A DNA stretch of 64,000 nt, taken from assembly GCA_022925895.1 (NCBI GenBank), contig JAKSYS010000059.1, forward strand, positions 62,001 to 126,000. The letters are read 5' to 3'. The translations under genes were made by a program, and so were the position numbers. Below the pieces are notes generated by a model. The model searched no databases and was not told the origin of the DNA. It saw nothing but the letters and a program-made list of their open reading frames with translations. The first letter of the stretch is position 1. Every line of letters begins with the position of its first letter. This document shows, one piece after another, positions 1 to 11,344 of the stretch. Source of the stretch: Fragilaria crotonensis. Taxonomy: Eukaryota; Bacillariophyta; Fragilariophyceae; Fragilariales; Fragilariaceae.

Positions 1-1
1 G

Positions 2-163
2 CAAACAATTGACCAGAGAGAAGAGTTGGTGACAAACATGCAAAGTGTTGCAAGTCACAATTTACTTCAACATGACTTGATGGTCGAGATGTGGGAGAAG
101 TGGAACGACGAGCACGGCGGAGAAGATACCGATGATGAGGACAATATGATGGACAACAATTAA
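2..163 (+). CDS. C-terminal end of a protein running in from outside the window (possible transposase tail)
   Basis: An open frame enters from the left edge and stops at a TAA after 53 codons. The tail is rich in Asp, Glu and Asn, with a run of acidic residues before the stop. No domain is visible in so short a piece. It converges on the Myb/SANT-like gene at 332-1624. Because PIF/Harbinger elements usually pair a DDE transposase with a Myb-like protein, this may be the end of that transposase. That link is inference from position only; it could equally be the end of an unrelated host gene. Confidence 0.4.
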   Translation, partial: QTIDQREELVTNMQSVASHNLLQHDLMVEMWEKWNDEHGGEDTDDEDNMMDNN

Positions 164-331
164 ATGAATGTTCTTCTTTACTAGTTACTATTGACATAAA
201 GTTAACTCCGAATTACGTCGCGACAAATACCTTGTTGTTCTTGTTGTTGTCATCGTGGTCGCCGCCGTTGCCGTGGCTGGTACTATGATTACTTCATTTT
301 CATAGTGTTGTCACCACGACGTCATGGCTAC

Positions 332-1624
332 CTACTCCAACATGGTCAACTGACTGTCAACCACATCCTGAACGTTTTCGTTTCTCTGCAGAGCAAGGAC
401 AAGGCACTGAGTTGGAGGAAGCGACTCCTCCTGACTCAAATCGATCGGTGGTGGTGCGCACCGGCCCATCCAATTGTCAAGGACTTTGTCCCTGACAAAA
501 CCTCCAGGGACGTAAAGACCTTGAGCGTCAATATAACTGCCGTCGTCGTCATCGACATTGCTTTCGTTGTCAACATCGTCATTGGAAGCAGCAGGGGAGT
601 TGTCAGTAGTAGGGGAGTCATTGGAAGCAGGGGAATCGTCAGTACTTGTAGGGGAGTCAGCTGGAACGACTTGACCCTCGTCTAAGACCGCAGCACCACC
701 TGCCGTAGTACCAGTCGTAGTACCAGTGTACTTTTTAAGGTACTTCTTCCTCATTTCAGCAAAAAATGCATCAGCCTCAGCTGTGTGCGGAAACCTCTCG
801 AAGAGCCTGTAAGCAAACTCTTGCTCGACAAGGTCGTTCTTCTTCTTTGCGGTCTCTGCAAGAGCAGCAATGGAATTGTTTCGGTGAGAAGTAGCAGCAT
901 CAACCACATTATTCTTCGACACTGCTGCGTCCGATTTCTGCTTCTTGCTGGTGATGTTGTTCTTATTGCCGTACGCGACGGCCTTCGTCTTCTTTTTCCC
1001 CATTGTGGGGCGTGGTGTACACATACCTACACCAGCAGGTATAAGTCGTTGCACAGGCGCTGCAGAAACAGCCGTAGCACGTCTGCCAGCTTCTTCAGTA
1101 CCAGCACAAGCACCAGCATTGTCGTCGTTGTTGTCGTCATCGCAAAAGAATAAGGCACGCTGAACCCTAGAATCCATGACATCGGAGGGAATCTGGAACT
1201 TCACAAGATTCTCCTTGAGGACGGTCCAAACGTCTTCAAACTTAAAAGGCTTGAGGTACTTGCAAACATACCTCCTCTTCGCATCGTTGTAGTAATCCTG
1301 AAGGGACCATCCGCTATGATACTCCCGAAAGGTACTAGTCAACATACCGATGTACTTGTTGACGTCCGTTTGGAGGTATCGGTTGAATCTGTTCTGAAGG
1401 GAGACAGCAGTGCGTCCAGCACTCCCACCTTTCTCGATATATCCATCCCTGATCTTCCCCCAAAAGGTAGCTCCATTCTGATCAGTACCCACAGCGGCAT
1501 CGACAGTCACTGCGGCATACGCCTCAGCAAGCCACAAATCTTCTTCAGCCCTGAAGTTTGGCATGCATTTTGCACGCGAACCAGGTACCCCATCGTCTTC
1601 TCCTGTTCCTGTAGTGGTACTCAT
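332..1624 (-). CDS. Myb/SANT-like protein with NAM-associated-like C-terminus (PIF/Harbinger accessory protein)
   Basis: A 430-residue protein begins at a clean ATG. Residues about 22-130 look like a Myb/SANT or trihelix-type DNA-binding module, with the spaced aromatics expected (AEEDLWLAEAY, then FWGKIRDGY, then LQNRFNRYLQTDVNKYIG). The middle holds a PTMGKKKTKA-type basic motif and the stretch about 250-300 resembles NAM-associated C-terminal domains of plant Harbinger ORF1 proteins. The C-terminus is rich in Ser, Asp and Asn. In Harbinger elements this class of protein binds the termini and carries the transposase into the nucleus. The terminal sequence at 1785-1907 and the TAA after it fit that family. 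It looks intact. A domesticated host Myb-like gene is the alternative. Confidence 0.65.
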   Translation of the reverse strand: MSTTTGTGEDDGVPGSRAKCMPNFRAEEDLWLAEAYAAVTVDAAVGTDQNGATFWGKIRDGYIEKGGSAGRTAVSLQNRFNRYLQTDVNKYIGMLTSTFREYHSGWSLQDYYNDAKRRYVCKYLKPFKFEDVWTVLKENLVKFQIPSDVMDSRVQRALFFCDDDNNDDNAGACAGTEEAGRRATAVSAAPVQRLIPAGVGMCTPRPTMGKKKTKAVAYGNKNNITSKKQKSDAAVSKNNVVDAATSHRNNSIAALAETAKKKNDLVEQEFAYRLFERFPHTAEADAFFAEMRKKYLKKYTGTTTGTTAGGAAVLDEGQVVPADSPTSTDDSPASNDSPTTDNSPAASNDDVDNESNVDDDDGSYIDAQGLYVPGGFVRDKVLDNWMGRCAPPPIDLSQEESLPPTQCLVLALQRNENVQDVVDSQLTMLE

Positions 1625-1818
1625 GATAACAAGTGCGAGCAGGATATGACAAGAGAGGACAGTGCCGAGACAGTTCCGACAAAGAACGGAGTGAAGTATG
1701 GATCACACGTCGTAATAAAAGGCGCGGATCCGATCTTAGTAATTTTGGGCGCGGGTCCGCGCCAGTTTTTGAATCTGACAAAAAAATAGCGTTACGGGTG
1801 TGGGATACGACCCATACA

Positions 1819-1837
1819 GGACATTTCCGAAATGTCC
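1819..1837. repeat. 19-bp perfect palindrome in the Harbinger subterminal region
   Basis: GGACATTTC and GAAATGTCC flank a single central base. The position between the Myb-like gene and the element end suits a binding site for the element's own proteins, or a hairpin. The role is inferred. Confidence 0.5.
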
Positions 1838-1910
1838 AAAATAGGTTTCTAAAGACACCTTAAGTTTCTAAAGACGCTACAAAATAGCGCTACCGGTGCG
1901 CATGCTCTAA

Positions 1911-2818
1911 GCTGTGCCGATTATGACTTCCTCTGACCATACCATGATCTAGTCACGAATTTTATTTGTAAGTGGTAAACACGGGATTGACGTGTGACAA
2001 GAACCTTGGAGCAACAAACTCATCCATTGTCGTGGGTCCCTTTGACATCTATCAAACTTCATTGACATATGATAGTAGGGCAGTTTCTACGTTGTACACA
2101 GGACCTCTAGAGAGTAGCACCGATATACTACATGGTAACACCATTACAAGGTACAAGTAGTAGGCCCTCAGCCCCTCCCCTCCCATTCCAACCACAATTC
2201 ATAATATTCCGTCTTCCACCTGGTGACCCAGACATCCCGACAGACGTCCTTCGTGCTAAAAGACAAGTTGACGAAGAAATTTAAAGAATCAGAAATGTGA
2301 TCAGAAGGAGAAGGTTTGGATGATGAAGAGGAGGAGGAGGAGGACCAATTACCAGCAGGAGATCAAGGAGAAAGAGACACCATTGAACAAGTTGTCCTGA
2401 GGAATGACAATCCTGACATAGCAGAGAACTATTGTCCCAAGATTGCAGTACCACCAGTTGCTTGCACAAAAGGAGCAACCCGATAATGAAGGACCACCAG
2501 TTGCACCTTTCTATTTGAAGTGCTTGTTTGTCTTCATTTCTCCAATAACTAACCTCCTCCTCATCTTGAATCAGGCACAATATGGAGGAGGAGGAGGAGG
2601 AGGAGGACAAAGTGCAGTTGGTATGGCCTCTACTACTGCATTGTCATCAATGATCCTCACTAGTACTAACAGGAGTAGTACAAGTAGTAGAGTGATGCAC
2701 TGACAGGTTCATTTGTCATAAAAGATTGCACAAACTTGTACAAAGAAAAGGAAGTATCGGCATGCCAGTGACAGCAACAACATTGGCAAGAACATGACAT
2801 TCAAGGACAAGATGCATT
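1911..2818. other. Intergenic, probable decayed transposon sequence
   Basis: There is no convincing gene. It holds GAGGAG-type runs (about 2326-2344 and 2585-2607) and short codon-like stretches broken by stops. It borders the Harbinger-like transposase remnant and may be part of the same dead element. Confidence 0.4.
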
Positions 2819-3735
2819 TCATCCCCTGCAAACGTGAATTTGGTTTATTCCAATTTGTCTTGCTTTGAGATTATAAAGAAGCAAACACATTTTCATCCTG
2901 AGATGTTGCACACCGTTTTCTTCATGAATGATTTGCTTGTTCAAGCATGGGAAGGATGCCCAAGAGGCATGCATTCCCCATTCAGCGCATCGACCTAGCT
3001 TCTCTATTTACTCGTTCCAAGCAGGGATGCGCAACAATAGATTGTATTACAATATAGTATTGCAATATATTGTTACCAATATATTGGAGTTCAACAATAC
3101 AAGAATTAATATATTGTTACCACGTGACAATACAAATATATTGTACAATATATTGTACACCACTTTCATATGGTCTGATACGTTAAATCCGACTGAGTGG
3201 GGAAGAAATCCGAGGTAAATAGGACAATATATTGTTTTGGCTAGTTCAACAATATCAATATATTGTATTGGTGGCAACTTGCTTATATTGCAATATGTTG
3301 TATAGGTGGTAACGTATATTGCAATATATTTATTGTTCATATTCGAAAGCAACTACTATACAATAACAATACTATTGTGCGCATGCATCCCTGGTTCCAA
3401 GAAGAACGCAAATTCCACCCTTGTGTCACCGTCAAGGACAGTTTGAGCGGATCAGATTTCTATTTGTTCCGATGTGCCGAGAATGCGGAATCGACAATGC
3501 ACTTTCCACCGCACCTTTCCCAAACTTCTTCTAGCTTCTCATAAACACTGCCCCTGTCGGCAATAAGACTATAATGAATGCTACCTTGTACGATAAAACA
3601 TACAATGGGATATTGTCCCATCGAGACAGAAAACGATGACTGCCCGTTGGCATAACGGTCATGCTTCCAACCATTTAAGGCAATTTTTGTCTTTGTCAAT
3701 GTTTGGGACTTGTTGTCAATCAAACTAAGGAGGAC
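2819..3735 (-). pseudogene. Decayed Harbinger-like DDE transposase, split by a MITE
   Basis: Two minus-strand pieces match a familiar transposase family. The upstream piece (3460-3723) carries GSIHYSLIADRGSVYEKLEE followed by a GGKC-IVDSAFS motif, resembling the catalytic region of Harbinger-type DDE transposases ('GS.HDS...GG.Y.KL......GGKC.VDSAF'). The downstream piece (2819-2986) reads AEWGMHASWASFPCLNKQI, then an LLLYNLKARQIGINQI-like end, matching the 'EWGMRA.Q.SFPRLK ... LYNYRARLVGINQI' C-terminus. A 372-bp MITE with its 8-bp duplication sits between them, and stops and a frame change occur as well. The 5' half was not found. Family recognition is from memory of conserved motifs. Confidence 0.65.
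3022..3393. mobile_element. CAGGG-ended MITE with 8-bp target duplication (AT-rich, 372 bp)
   Basis: It starts CAGGGATGCGCAACAATAG and ends CTATTGTGCGCATGCATCCCTG, an imperfect terminal inverted repeat. GTTCCAAG flanks both sides (3014-3021 and 3394-3401), an 8-bp duplication. The interior is built of many CAATATATTG palindromes and codes for nothing. It sits inside a Harbinger-like transposase remnant, so it is the younger of the two. Ends and duplication length are of the hAT type. Confidence 0.9.
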
Positions 3736-4808
3736 ATGGTGTATGGTTTGTTGGTTACACCTGCCTTGTTTGGGTAAGTGTCAGTGGTGAGGTTGAGGGT
3801 TCAATCCCTGAGAACAAAAGAGGAAAACCTATGAATTCAGAATCCATATCACATGCAGTCTATATGGATGAGCCGGGGAGAGCTACAAGTCTGGCCATTG
3901 AGTAAACTGCTGGTATGTTGTTATGCTTCCTATAAGTTCAAATTCATTTATCATTGTTGTAAAAGCATTATGCCCATCTATTCTACACCAGACACCATCC
4001 AAGATAGGATATCTGTTTGTCACAAAATACTGGTACTACTGCTGTATTGTTTCAGCATCCGGCACTTGGATGCAAGCATCTGGTTCTTTGTTGTTACTGC
4101 AATCAGAATTTGACAACCAAATCAAAGTATATGCCTACCAAGTTTGCCATCATGCAAAAATCATCTGCAGAACCGTGCAGGATCCTCAGGTCCTAGCTAG
4201 TCCATGCCAGGCAGCAGAGCCAAAGAATAGCAGTGCCAGAGCAATGTTGCGGACAACCCTTATGGCTCACCATTGGAACAATCATACTACTAGTACAATA
4301 TTACAAGTCCACAAAGGAAAATGCAAATTATAGTACCAATTGAACTTGGATGCTTACCAATCAAATGTTTTGAAGTCAACCTCTTTGAGTGTTATCAATG
4401 CTTGATCCTGTTTGACATTGTAAAGTCTTTGCCACACACTTGCTAAGGGCAGTTGGAGTGATGGTCAAGAAATGCAGCTAACACTATCCAATATCACATT
4501 CAAACTCAGAAAGCTGCTTGTTAATGGTTTTCTGATACCTTGAATGACATCTGCATTCAAAATTCAACTGCCATTAGCACTTCTGGAAAAGTCTGTACAT
4601 CAAGCACAACAGCATGAAGATACTATCCTGATATGTTGAACCATTTTGGACTTACACACTTAAATACCTACAACACAAATGCCACCAGAATACAAATCTC
4701 ATTAAATGTGATTTGTGCTTGTAGAAAGCCGAAAGCTCACTAAAATACAAAACAAATATCAACAATCACATGGTCTTCGCTGTTTCTACCGGTAGGTTTG
4801 CTCCTCGC
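3736..4808. other. Intergenic, AT-rich, no gene recognised
   Basis: The upper part may hold more of the decayed Harbinger-like transposase, but no motif is clear. The rest is AT-rich sequence with short unsupported frames only. Confidence 0.4.
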
Positions 4809-5322
4809 TCACCTACTTGTACTCGGAGTACTGTACACCGTAGTACTCGAGTCCATGTACGCCGGTACCCGATGATAAGTACTACTAATAAGTACACGAG
4901 CTCCAGCCTCCGAGAATGCAACAATCCCAGAAATGCTGAATCGTAACAGCCCATGCGATTCAGTACCGACATCATCCCAAGGTGGTTTCCATTGTTGTTT
5001 GGCTAGAGCCCGCCTTTCTCTCATTGCACTCTAGATGGCAGGCCAAAAATCGACATTGCGGGTGTTAAAGTTCACATCAAGCGCCCCAGAGCAAAAACGG
5101 CGGAAAATTGAAAAAAATGCAAATTGCAGTACATGAAACACGAAAGGAAGGGGAAGTCATAGGTATGTACTCCTCCATGTCGAAATTTTCATCAACAACG
5201 GTAGGGAGCCATTCATGCCCACATTCACCCTCTTGAAATTGATGGTTCGGTGACACAGCATTTGTAAATGGATGGGTGATCATGGTGCACGTACTTCTTA
5301 ACTGGATTTCAGACAACGACAT
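4809..5322 (-). CDS. Possible two-exon small protein, 134 aa, unknown function
   Basis: Exon 1 (5140-5322) opens with ATG and encodes MSLSEIQLRSTCTMI onward, ending PMTSPSFR. A GT donor follows CGT, and a CTAG acceptor precedes 5030, giving a 109-bp intron (5031-5139) in phase 0. Exon 2 (4809-5030) continues SAMRERRALAKQQWKPPWDD and runs to a TGA. The joined frame has no stop and the junction gives a natural basic/aromatic stretch, which is why I propose it. The last 35 residues or so come from GTAC-rich DNA and may be wrong. No family recognised. It is divergent from the ATPase gene, with a shared upstream region. Confidence 0.35.
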
Positions 5323-5783
5323 CTTATCAAACTAGGCGTTGGTCAGTCGGCGAATGAAATGCCTCTGATTCCAGCAAGTTTTGCAGTTTGATCCGTTATG
5401 AGCCGATACGCTTCGTTTCACCTACGGCTTGGATCTTGCAACCTTACCATGTTCATCCGTGTTCCTAGCTCCTAGAGAGAGCACATCCCTCTGATGCACT
5501 CTTTGAGATGCTCCTGGAATGAGACGTCCCTAATTAGACAATTTCGCATGCGTTTGGGAGTTCTCTTCTGTTTCACTTTTCAGTTTTACGTTCTACCTAT
5601 GACATACAGCGCGACAAGATTCACGGAAGATTCAATTTGTGCGGAGTTCGCATCGGGTGTGATGGATCTTCTAACTAATTAAGCAACACCAAAAAGTAGT
5701 ACTACCATCGGTACTGTAGCTGTGATGCTGAGTTTCATTGAGTTCTCATTATGGAAAAACAATTTGTACTTCAATAGACTAGG
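5323..5783. promoter_or_regulatory. Shared upstream region between the small gene and the ATPase gene
   Basis: This 461-bp gap lies between two divergent starts. No TATA box or other defined site is convincing; it is listed because both promoters must lie here if the small gene is real. Confidence 0.25.
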
Positions 5784-8700
5784 ATGATCACACAAAACAA
5801 AGTTCTGAAACACTCGAGGCAAACAAACAAGCAAACTATGAAGGAAAAGAACAAGAAGGATGCACCCTCCGAGGGCCCGATTACCCAATCGTGGCACGCC
5901 ATGAGTGTGGACGACGTTCTCGATCGCATGGAACTCGACTCCTCCGTGCTCAGCCACGGCTTGACTAGTGCTGAGGCAAAGGAGCGGCTGGAGAAGTTCG
6001 GTCCGAATAAGATGACGGAAGCTACGAAGAAGACTCTTTGCCAGCATATTTACGCCCAGGTCGCCAACCTTTTGGTGTTCATCCTTGCGGTCGTAGCAGT
6101 TGTCTCCGCCGTACGCGCCGCGACAGCCACCGACGCAGACACTGTCATCACGAGCACCATCCAAGTTGGCCTCATCGTTGGCGTTATTGTTATCAACACC
6201 ATCATCGGCGTTTGGCAGGAGGGATCTGCTGAAGCCGCCGCTGAAGCGTTGAGGAATATGCTGTCAGCAGATGCTTGCGTGATGCGCGACGGAAAGGAAG
6301 TACAGATTCCTAGTACAGAAGTTGTCCCCGGCGATCACGTCATTATCAGTGCTGGCGACAAGGTCCCAGCTGATCTACGACTGTTCACCGTTTTCAATCT
6401 CGCCTGTGGCGAAGCAGCATTGACTAGAGAGTCTGTTCCAATTGACAAGACAGTGGCTGCTATTGCCGTCAAGAGTAAGCCAGAGTCCACTCCCCTCGGT
6501 GATCGTCACAACATGGCATTCAGTGCTACTCTTGTCGCCGAAGGTCGTGGTGCGGGTATAGCGATTGCTACTGGCGACGACACCCAAATCGGCACCATCA
6601 ACGCCCTCGTCAGCACGGTTGAGGAGAAGAAGACTAACGTCTTGCAGCAGATTGACTTCATTTCCAAGTGGTTGGCCATTTTCATCCTCTTATGCACGCT
6701 TACGACATTCCTTATCGCCTTGTTAAAGACGGGAATACCCGCCATGGATGCACTTTCCATCTCACTCGTTTGTGCGGTGGGTATGATCCCTGAGGGTCTT
6801 GCGGCCATCGTAACCATGACTTATGCTTGGGCCGTCTCCAACATGGCCAAGCAGAATGCTATTATTCGAGCACTTCCTGCGGTTGAGACACTTGGAAGCG
6901 TCACCGTCATTTGCTCTGACAAGACAGGTACATTGACTCAAAACAAAATGTCTGTCGTCGCGTTTGTCACCTCCAACGCACACTATCGCGTTGATGTCAA
7001 CGCCAAAGTTCGATCGCCAGACTCTTTCGTTCGGTCAGATTCCTATCTCTCTGTTCGGGCTGGTCACCTGGCAGATGCACCACTGAAGGAGGTTGTTGAG
7101 GATGGTCCCAACACAAACACTCCTCGTCGCGGGAAGGTCGCAGCTTCAAACCATTTCGCGATCACGAATCTCGAGAAACCACCTCCATCGATGCATGTGG
7201 AACCTTCCATGAACGACACCGACTACGAAAACCTTCCAGTCGCTGACGGAGATTCTCCAGACCTTCAATTCATCAAGTCAGCGTTTGCGGGGGGTATTCT
7301 CTGCTCGCACTGCGTCCTTGGGGTCGACGGGACACGTGATGGTGAGATTGGCAACCCCACCGAGATCTCAATCCTCCGCGCGGCATACAATGCAGGTGTT
7401 GACGTAGAGGGTTTGAAAGAGAAGAACCCGATTGTTGCTCAGGTTCCATTTGGCTCTGCATACAAATTCATGTCCACTATCCATGAACCTGCGGTTGAGA
7501 TTGACGGAGAGGGATTCGATAACCAGTACATCGTGCACGTGAAGGGTGCGCCAGATTCTATGCTTTCGCTATGCAACACTCAGGCCAAGGCTGGCCTGAT
7601 TGGTGAAATAGAACCAATAAGAAGGACTTATTGGACAGAACAGATCGCCATTTTGTCGTCCCACGGTCTTCGTGTTTTGGCACTGACGCGCGCGGTAGTT
7701 CCACAGTCTGAGGTCAAGGCTGGCGACCAGCTTGGCCCCGAGTTTATCAACCGACACAAAGACACACAATGGCTTACAATGGTTGGACTTTGCGGCATCC
7801 AAGATCCTCCTCGCCCAGAGTGCATTGATGCAATTGTTACAGCACACAACGCTGGCGTCCGCGTTGCCATGATTACAGGTGACCACAAGGATACTGCCAT
7901 TGCCATTGGGACTATCCTTGGTATTGTCGACGATCGATACCCAAGTGGTATCACTGGTCCTGAACTTGACGAGATGGATGAAGACCAGTTGAAGGAGGCG
8001 GTCATGACCTACAACGTATTTGCTCGGTCATCTCCTCAGAACAAGCTCCAAATCGTGAAGGCTCTCCAGGCCCAACAGCAAGTTGCTTCAATGACTGGTG
8101 ATGGTGTCAACGATGCTCCATCACTGAAGCAGGCTGATATGGGTGTTGCCATGGGTTTGGAAGGCACCGATGTCGCTCGCGAAGCATCCGACATGATTCT
8201 TGCCGACGATAACTTCGCTACTATTGTTGTTGGTAAGGCATTCGAGTGCGTCATGTCGTGTATATCTCAAAGCATGCTCACTAACTGTGTGAATCGTTGT
8301 CCAAATTGTTGCAGCTGTTCGTGAGGGTCGCGTTGTGTGGGATAACCTGCGCAAGGTCATCCATATTAACACATGTATCAACAATGCCCAAGGAATGTCT
8401 GTGTTGTTTGGTTTGGCCTTGGGTCTTCCGCAGACTCCTTTGACCTCCATTCAGGTCTTGTTCTCCAATTTAATCTGCGCCGTCACCCTCGGATTTGCGT
8501 GTGCCATCGGTACGTTGCTCGATATTGGTGTCTCCCGGCAGTGTACTGTACTGCAACGTAGCATTCCTTTCGTAGTACTCACATCGTCTTTTCAGAACCT
8601 GCTGAGGACGGCATCATGGACATGCCACCCCGAAGAGTCGGAAAGCGGTTGGTCGGTCGTTACTTGTTCCTACGCGTAGTCCTTGGAACATTTATCTTGA

Positions 8701-9182
8701 TTCTGGTCATTATTGTTGCGACCTTCTGGGCGAAGAACAGTGGGTACGACCTTGATCATCAACGGTCCATCGCATTCAACGTGCTTGACTTTGGAGCAAT
8801 CTCCATATGTTTGTCTGCCCGTTTCTCGTACAACAGCTCCATACACGCGCGAGTCTTTCGAGGAAATGTGCTTTGCTGGTGGTCAGTCTTGATTGTTGCT
8901 GTGTTGCAAGTGGCAATCACCTACATTCCGGGGCTCAATAGTATCATTTTCAATATGGCTCCCATGGACGGAGCCATGTGGCTCGTCACGTTCATCGGAA
9001 TGGTTATCACGTTCCTTGTCATGGAGGCTGAAAAGGCATTCCGTCGTTACCTCAGAAAGCTTGGATCAGATACTGACGACAGAGAAAAGGATTCCCTCTT
9101 CGACGAGGAGGTGGTGCGGACTTCCCATTTGCATCTTCCAAAAGGTGCCTCACGGCTGGGACTTGAGGAGCTCAAGAGTTAG
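5784..9182 (+). CDS. Type II P-type cation-transporting ATPase, three exons, 1,076 aa
   Basis: Exons 5784-8232, 8316-8509 (the first exon-2 base is 8315 by my line count) and 8596-9182 join in frame, with two GT-AG introns of about 82 and 86 bp. The protein has the cation-ATPase N-terminal module (about 40-80), paired membrane segments, the actuator loop, M4 with P336-EGL, the phosphorylation motif DKTGT (D379), the nucleotide domain with KGAPDS, the hinge TGDGVND (772-777) and a C-terminal membrane domain with an NNAQG motif. It pumps cations using ATP; PEGL and the C-terminal NNAQG resemble bacterial-like Ca2+/Na+ pumps, but the ion is not certain. Odd: the actuator TGES motif reads TRES (214-217). 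The start is the first ATG; a second in-frame ATG at 5838 is possible. Confidence 0.9.
8233..8314 (+). other. ATPase intron 1
   Basis: GTAAGG donor and TTGCAG acceptor. Splicing restores the conserved [15 protein letters not shown] hinge and breaks after the first base of an Ala codon. Without splicing the frame ends in an unrelated Cys-rich tail. Confidence 0.85.
8510..8595 (+). other. ATPase intron 2
   Basis: GTACGT donor and TTTCAG acceptor. Splicing joins FACAI to [13 protein letters not shown], the expected EPAE...M..PPR motif of type II pumps. Confidence 0.85.
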
Positions 9183-10568
9183 GATTGAATACGCGACGGT
9201 TGTGGGGATGGAAGGATATGCATCAAGTCTGGATTCGATTCTAGGACAGGTGCTGTATGCATACTTGTCCCTCGTTACATTCTTGAGTCCAGCCTTTTTA
9301 AATAGTAACGAAATGCATAAAAGACTACTTGTCTTGGTGTCCTTTCGAGCAATATTCGTAGAAGCAAAACATATCAGTGCTGTAATGGTATGTCGGTCGA
9401 GTGGATCACTCGTCTAGCGTTGACTGGAAGGGAGGACGCAGAATTTGCCAGCAGGACGAAACTCTCGAGCCAGGGTCAGGATGTCACCTTGAGCGTGCGT
9501 TTAGGGACAGAGCATATTCGCGGTGGTCCTCAGAAACCACGACAGGATTCAGGGGCAGTCAACGAATCTACGGTAGTGGATTTCAACCAAGTTTCACGTG
9601 CAACCAAAATGACGTTCAAGCACGTGTTCTATCAGAACACAGTCATGGCCTTCAACCTCAAAGTCTTAACTCAGAATGCTTTTGCAGCTTAATGCTGATC
9701 TGGTGGATGCCATCTCGAAGAGCGTATGATCATCAGGATCAAGAGACGACTTTGTGACGACCTCTTTGACCTTGTAACGATAACCTTGACGCTATTTGTC
9801 TCATTCACGCACCACCAATCGCGTCCAACTAGGTTACAGTGGATAACCTTCACTCCGACGTGAGAAGTACCAGGTATGAACATAGCTGGTTTCCATGAGA
9901 CGCTCGTGTTCTCTCGCCATAAAGTGCATCAAGAGAGTTATGACCGCGACGCAAGAATTTTGCGAGGAAATCTTTTTGTCCATCGGCCATCGGACTTCAC
10001 ATCAGACATCAGACATCAGACATCAGACTTGATGTGTGTCGAGTGCCGAGTACCGACACTCGCCTACTATCATAGAGTAGACTCGCGTGCCAACAGCTTG
10101 ATACTACAGTAAAAAACGTAGAAGTACCTTATACAGTACCTACTAGGTATTACTACTGTACCAGTAGTAGTTTTTTTCATTGAACAGTGCATTGCTCAAG
10201 TAGTAGTAGAAACTGGTCGTACAAGTAGTGAAATTGACATCGTCGAATTTAGGTGGCTAACGCATTCTTCATATGAATATATAGTCATACATGAATAATA
10301 TCATATCATTGTAGCCTTTATAATTAACGCCCAATGGCATTGTGCATGCATTTTATAACGCACAACTCTCTTAATGACATGACGATCTGTACACTCTACA
10401 CATAAACGCATATAACACTCAGCGTGCCTGCTATGGCGTCTGTCTCAGGTTGATGCTTGGAGTTTCCTCTACTAGACTAGTAGAGCTTCTCTATCCATGC
10501 ATTAATATAATTCAAACCAACTGTTTTCATTGATGCATATGCACACACATTGTGTTCATATATGTATA
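9183..10568. other. Intergenic, no gene recognised
   Basis: Several open frames of about 100 residues overlap each other at 9390-9757 without motifs. A four-copy 7-bp tandem repeat (CATCAGA) lies at about 10000-10027. From 10100 onward the sequence is rich in GTAC-containing words. Confidence 0.4.
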
Positions 10569-10597
10569 TCCTACTCCCTTTTCGATTTGCTTTGTGC

Positions 10598-10638
<41 letters not shown>

Positions 10639-11091
10639 TTACGGAGTATAACCACTCTGGGGTACTGTTGTACTGTTACGTGGATTCCATGTACTACAGG
10701 TCTACAGTACATAAATCGATGGTAATTCATGTTGAAACGACAGTGAGTTACTTTACTGAAATACAGTACTGTACGAATTCAAAGTTACTGGATGGAATAC
10801 TCACGGAATTTGGTGTGAGCAGGGGTTGCTTCACAAATGCTACTGTAAAACATACCGTGCGATGAACTGCAATACTGGGGCATGATAGCACAACTCTGGG
10901 GGGTCTGTGGGTACTGTGTACTGTACGTCATGAAGTAGCTTACGTTGGTACCAAAAAGTATGCTACTGTAGTAGGTCTGATGGGCTACGGAACTACGGAG
11001 TATGACCAGTTTTGGGTACTGCGTGCGTCCTGTATCCTGTAGACCTGTAGTATATATCATACTCCGATCAGTTGTGAGGAACCCACTTAGT
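10569..11091. repeat. Dispersed repeat, copy 1 (inverted copy at 55941-56466)
   Basis: About 520 bp matching, in reverse complement, the stretch inserted in a MITE at 55.9-56.5 kb. Shared landmarks are CTTTGTGCG next to a GT/CA run, the GTAACAGTGCAACAGTAC area, and the GTTGTGAGGAACCCAC end. It has no coding potential. Copy-specific flanks suggest a mobile element of unknown class; I could not define inverted termini. Confidence 0.7.
10594..10635. repeat. (GT)n microsatellite
   Basis: About 20 GT/CA units with one or two interruptions, inside the dispersed repeat above. The copy at 56.4 kb has a shorter CA run at the same place. Confidence 0.95.
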
Positions 11092-11344
11092 GCGAATTAA
11101 ATAAGCACAATTTAACCTCGTCCTCTGGGTTGTGGCACAGTACATAGCACCGGGTACGAGTATGTATTGTTGTTCCTGGGCTAAAGGTATCTTTTCGTCC
11201 GGCACGATAATTGTGGCGATCTATTCACATGGAGATTTGTCTATACAACCTCGAATTCACATATACTGAGTTGTATATTGTCGGCAAGTGGCCCGAGGGT
11301 GCCTGCAGGCTAACTCTTCAACCTCAGGATAATCTCTCGACAGA

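Larger units (their letters stand above)
1..1907. mobile_element. PIF/Harbinger-like DNA transposon, right part only
   Basis: The right terminus, read inward on the minus strand, starts GAGCATGCGCACCGGTAGCG, typical of Harbinger ends. It is followed on the plus strand by TAA (1908-1910), matching the 3-bp TWA target duplication of the family. A related subterminal sequence (AAATAGCGTTACGGGTGTG) lies about 100 bp inside, and a 19-bp palindrome sits at 1819-1837. The left terminus lies outside the window, so the second target copy and the terminal inverted repeat cannot be checked. It carries the Myb-like gene and perhaps a transposase end. Confidence 0.6.

Noticed and set aside
305-1163. Plus-strand frames of 70-126 residues at the left end
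   Set aside because: They are antisense shadows of the Myb/SANT-like gene and owe their repetitive composition to its codons.
3796-3815. B-box-like GGTTCAATCCC resembling a tRNA T-arm
   Set aside because: The stem does not pair well and no acceptor stem or anticodon arm can be placed around it; no SINE body is evident.
9390-9757. Overlapping frames of 100 and 118 residues downstream of the ATPase
   Set aside because: No start context, motif or codon pattern favours either; treated as intergenic.
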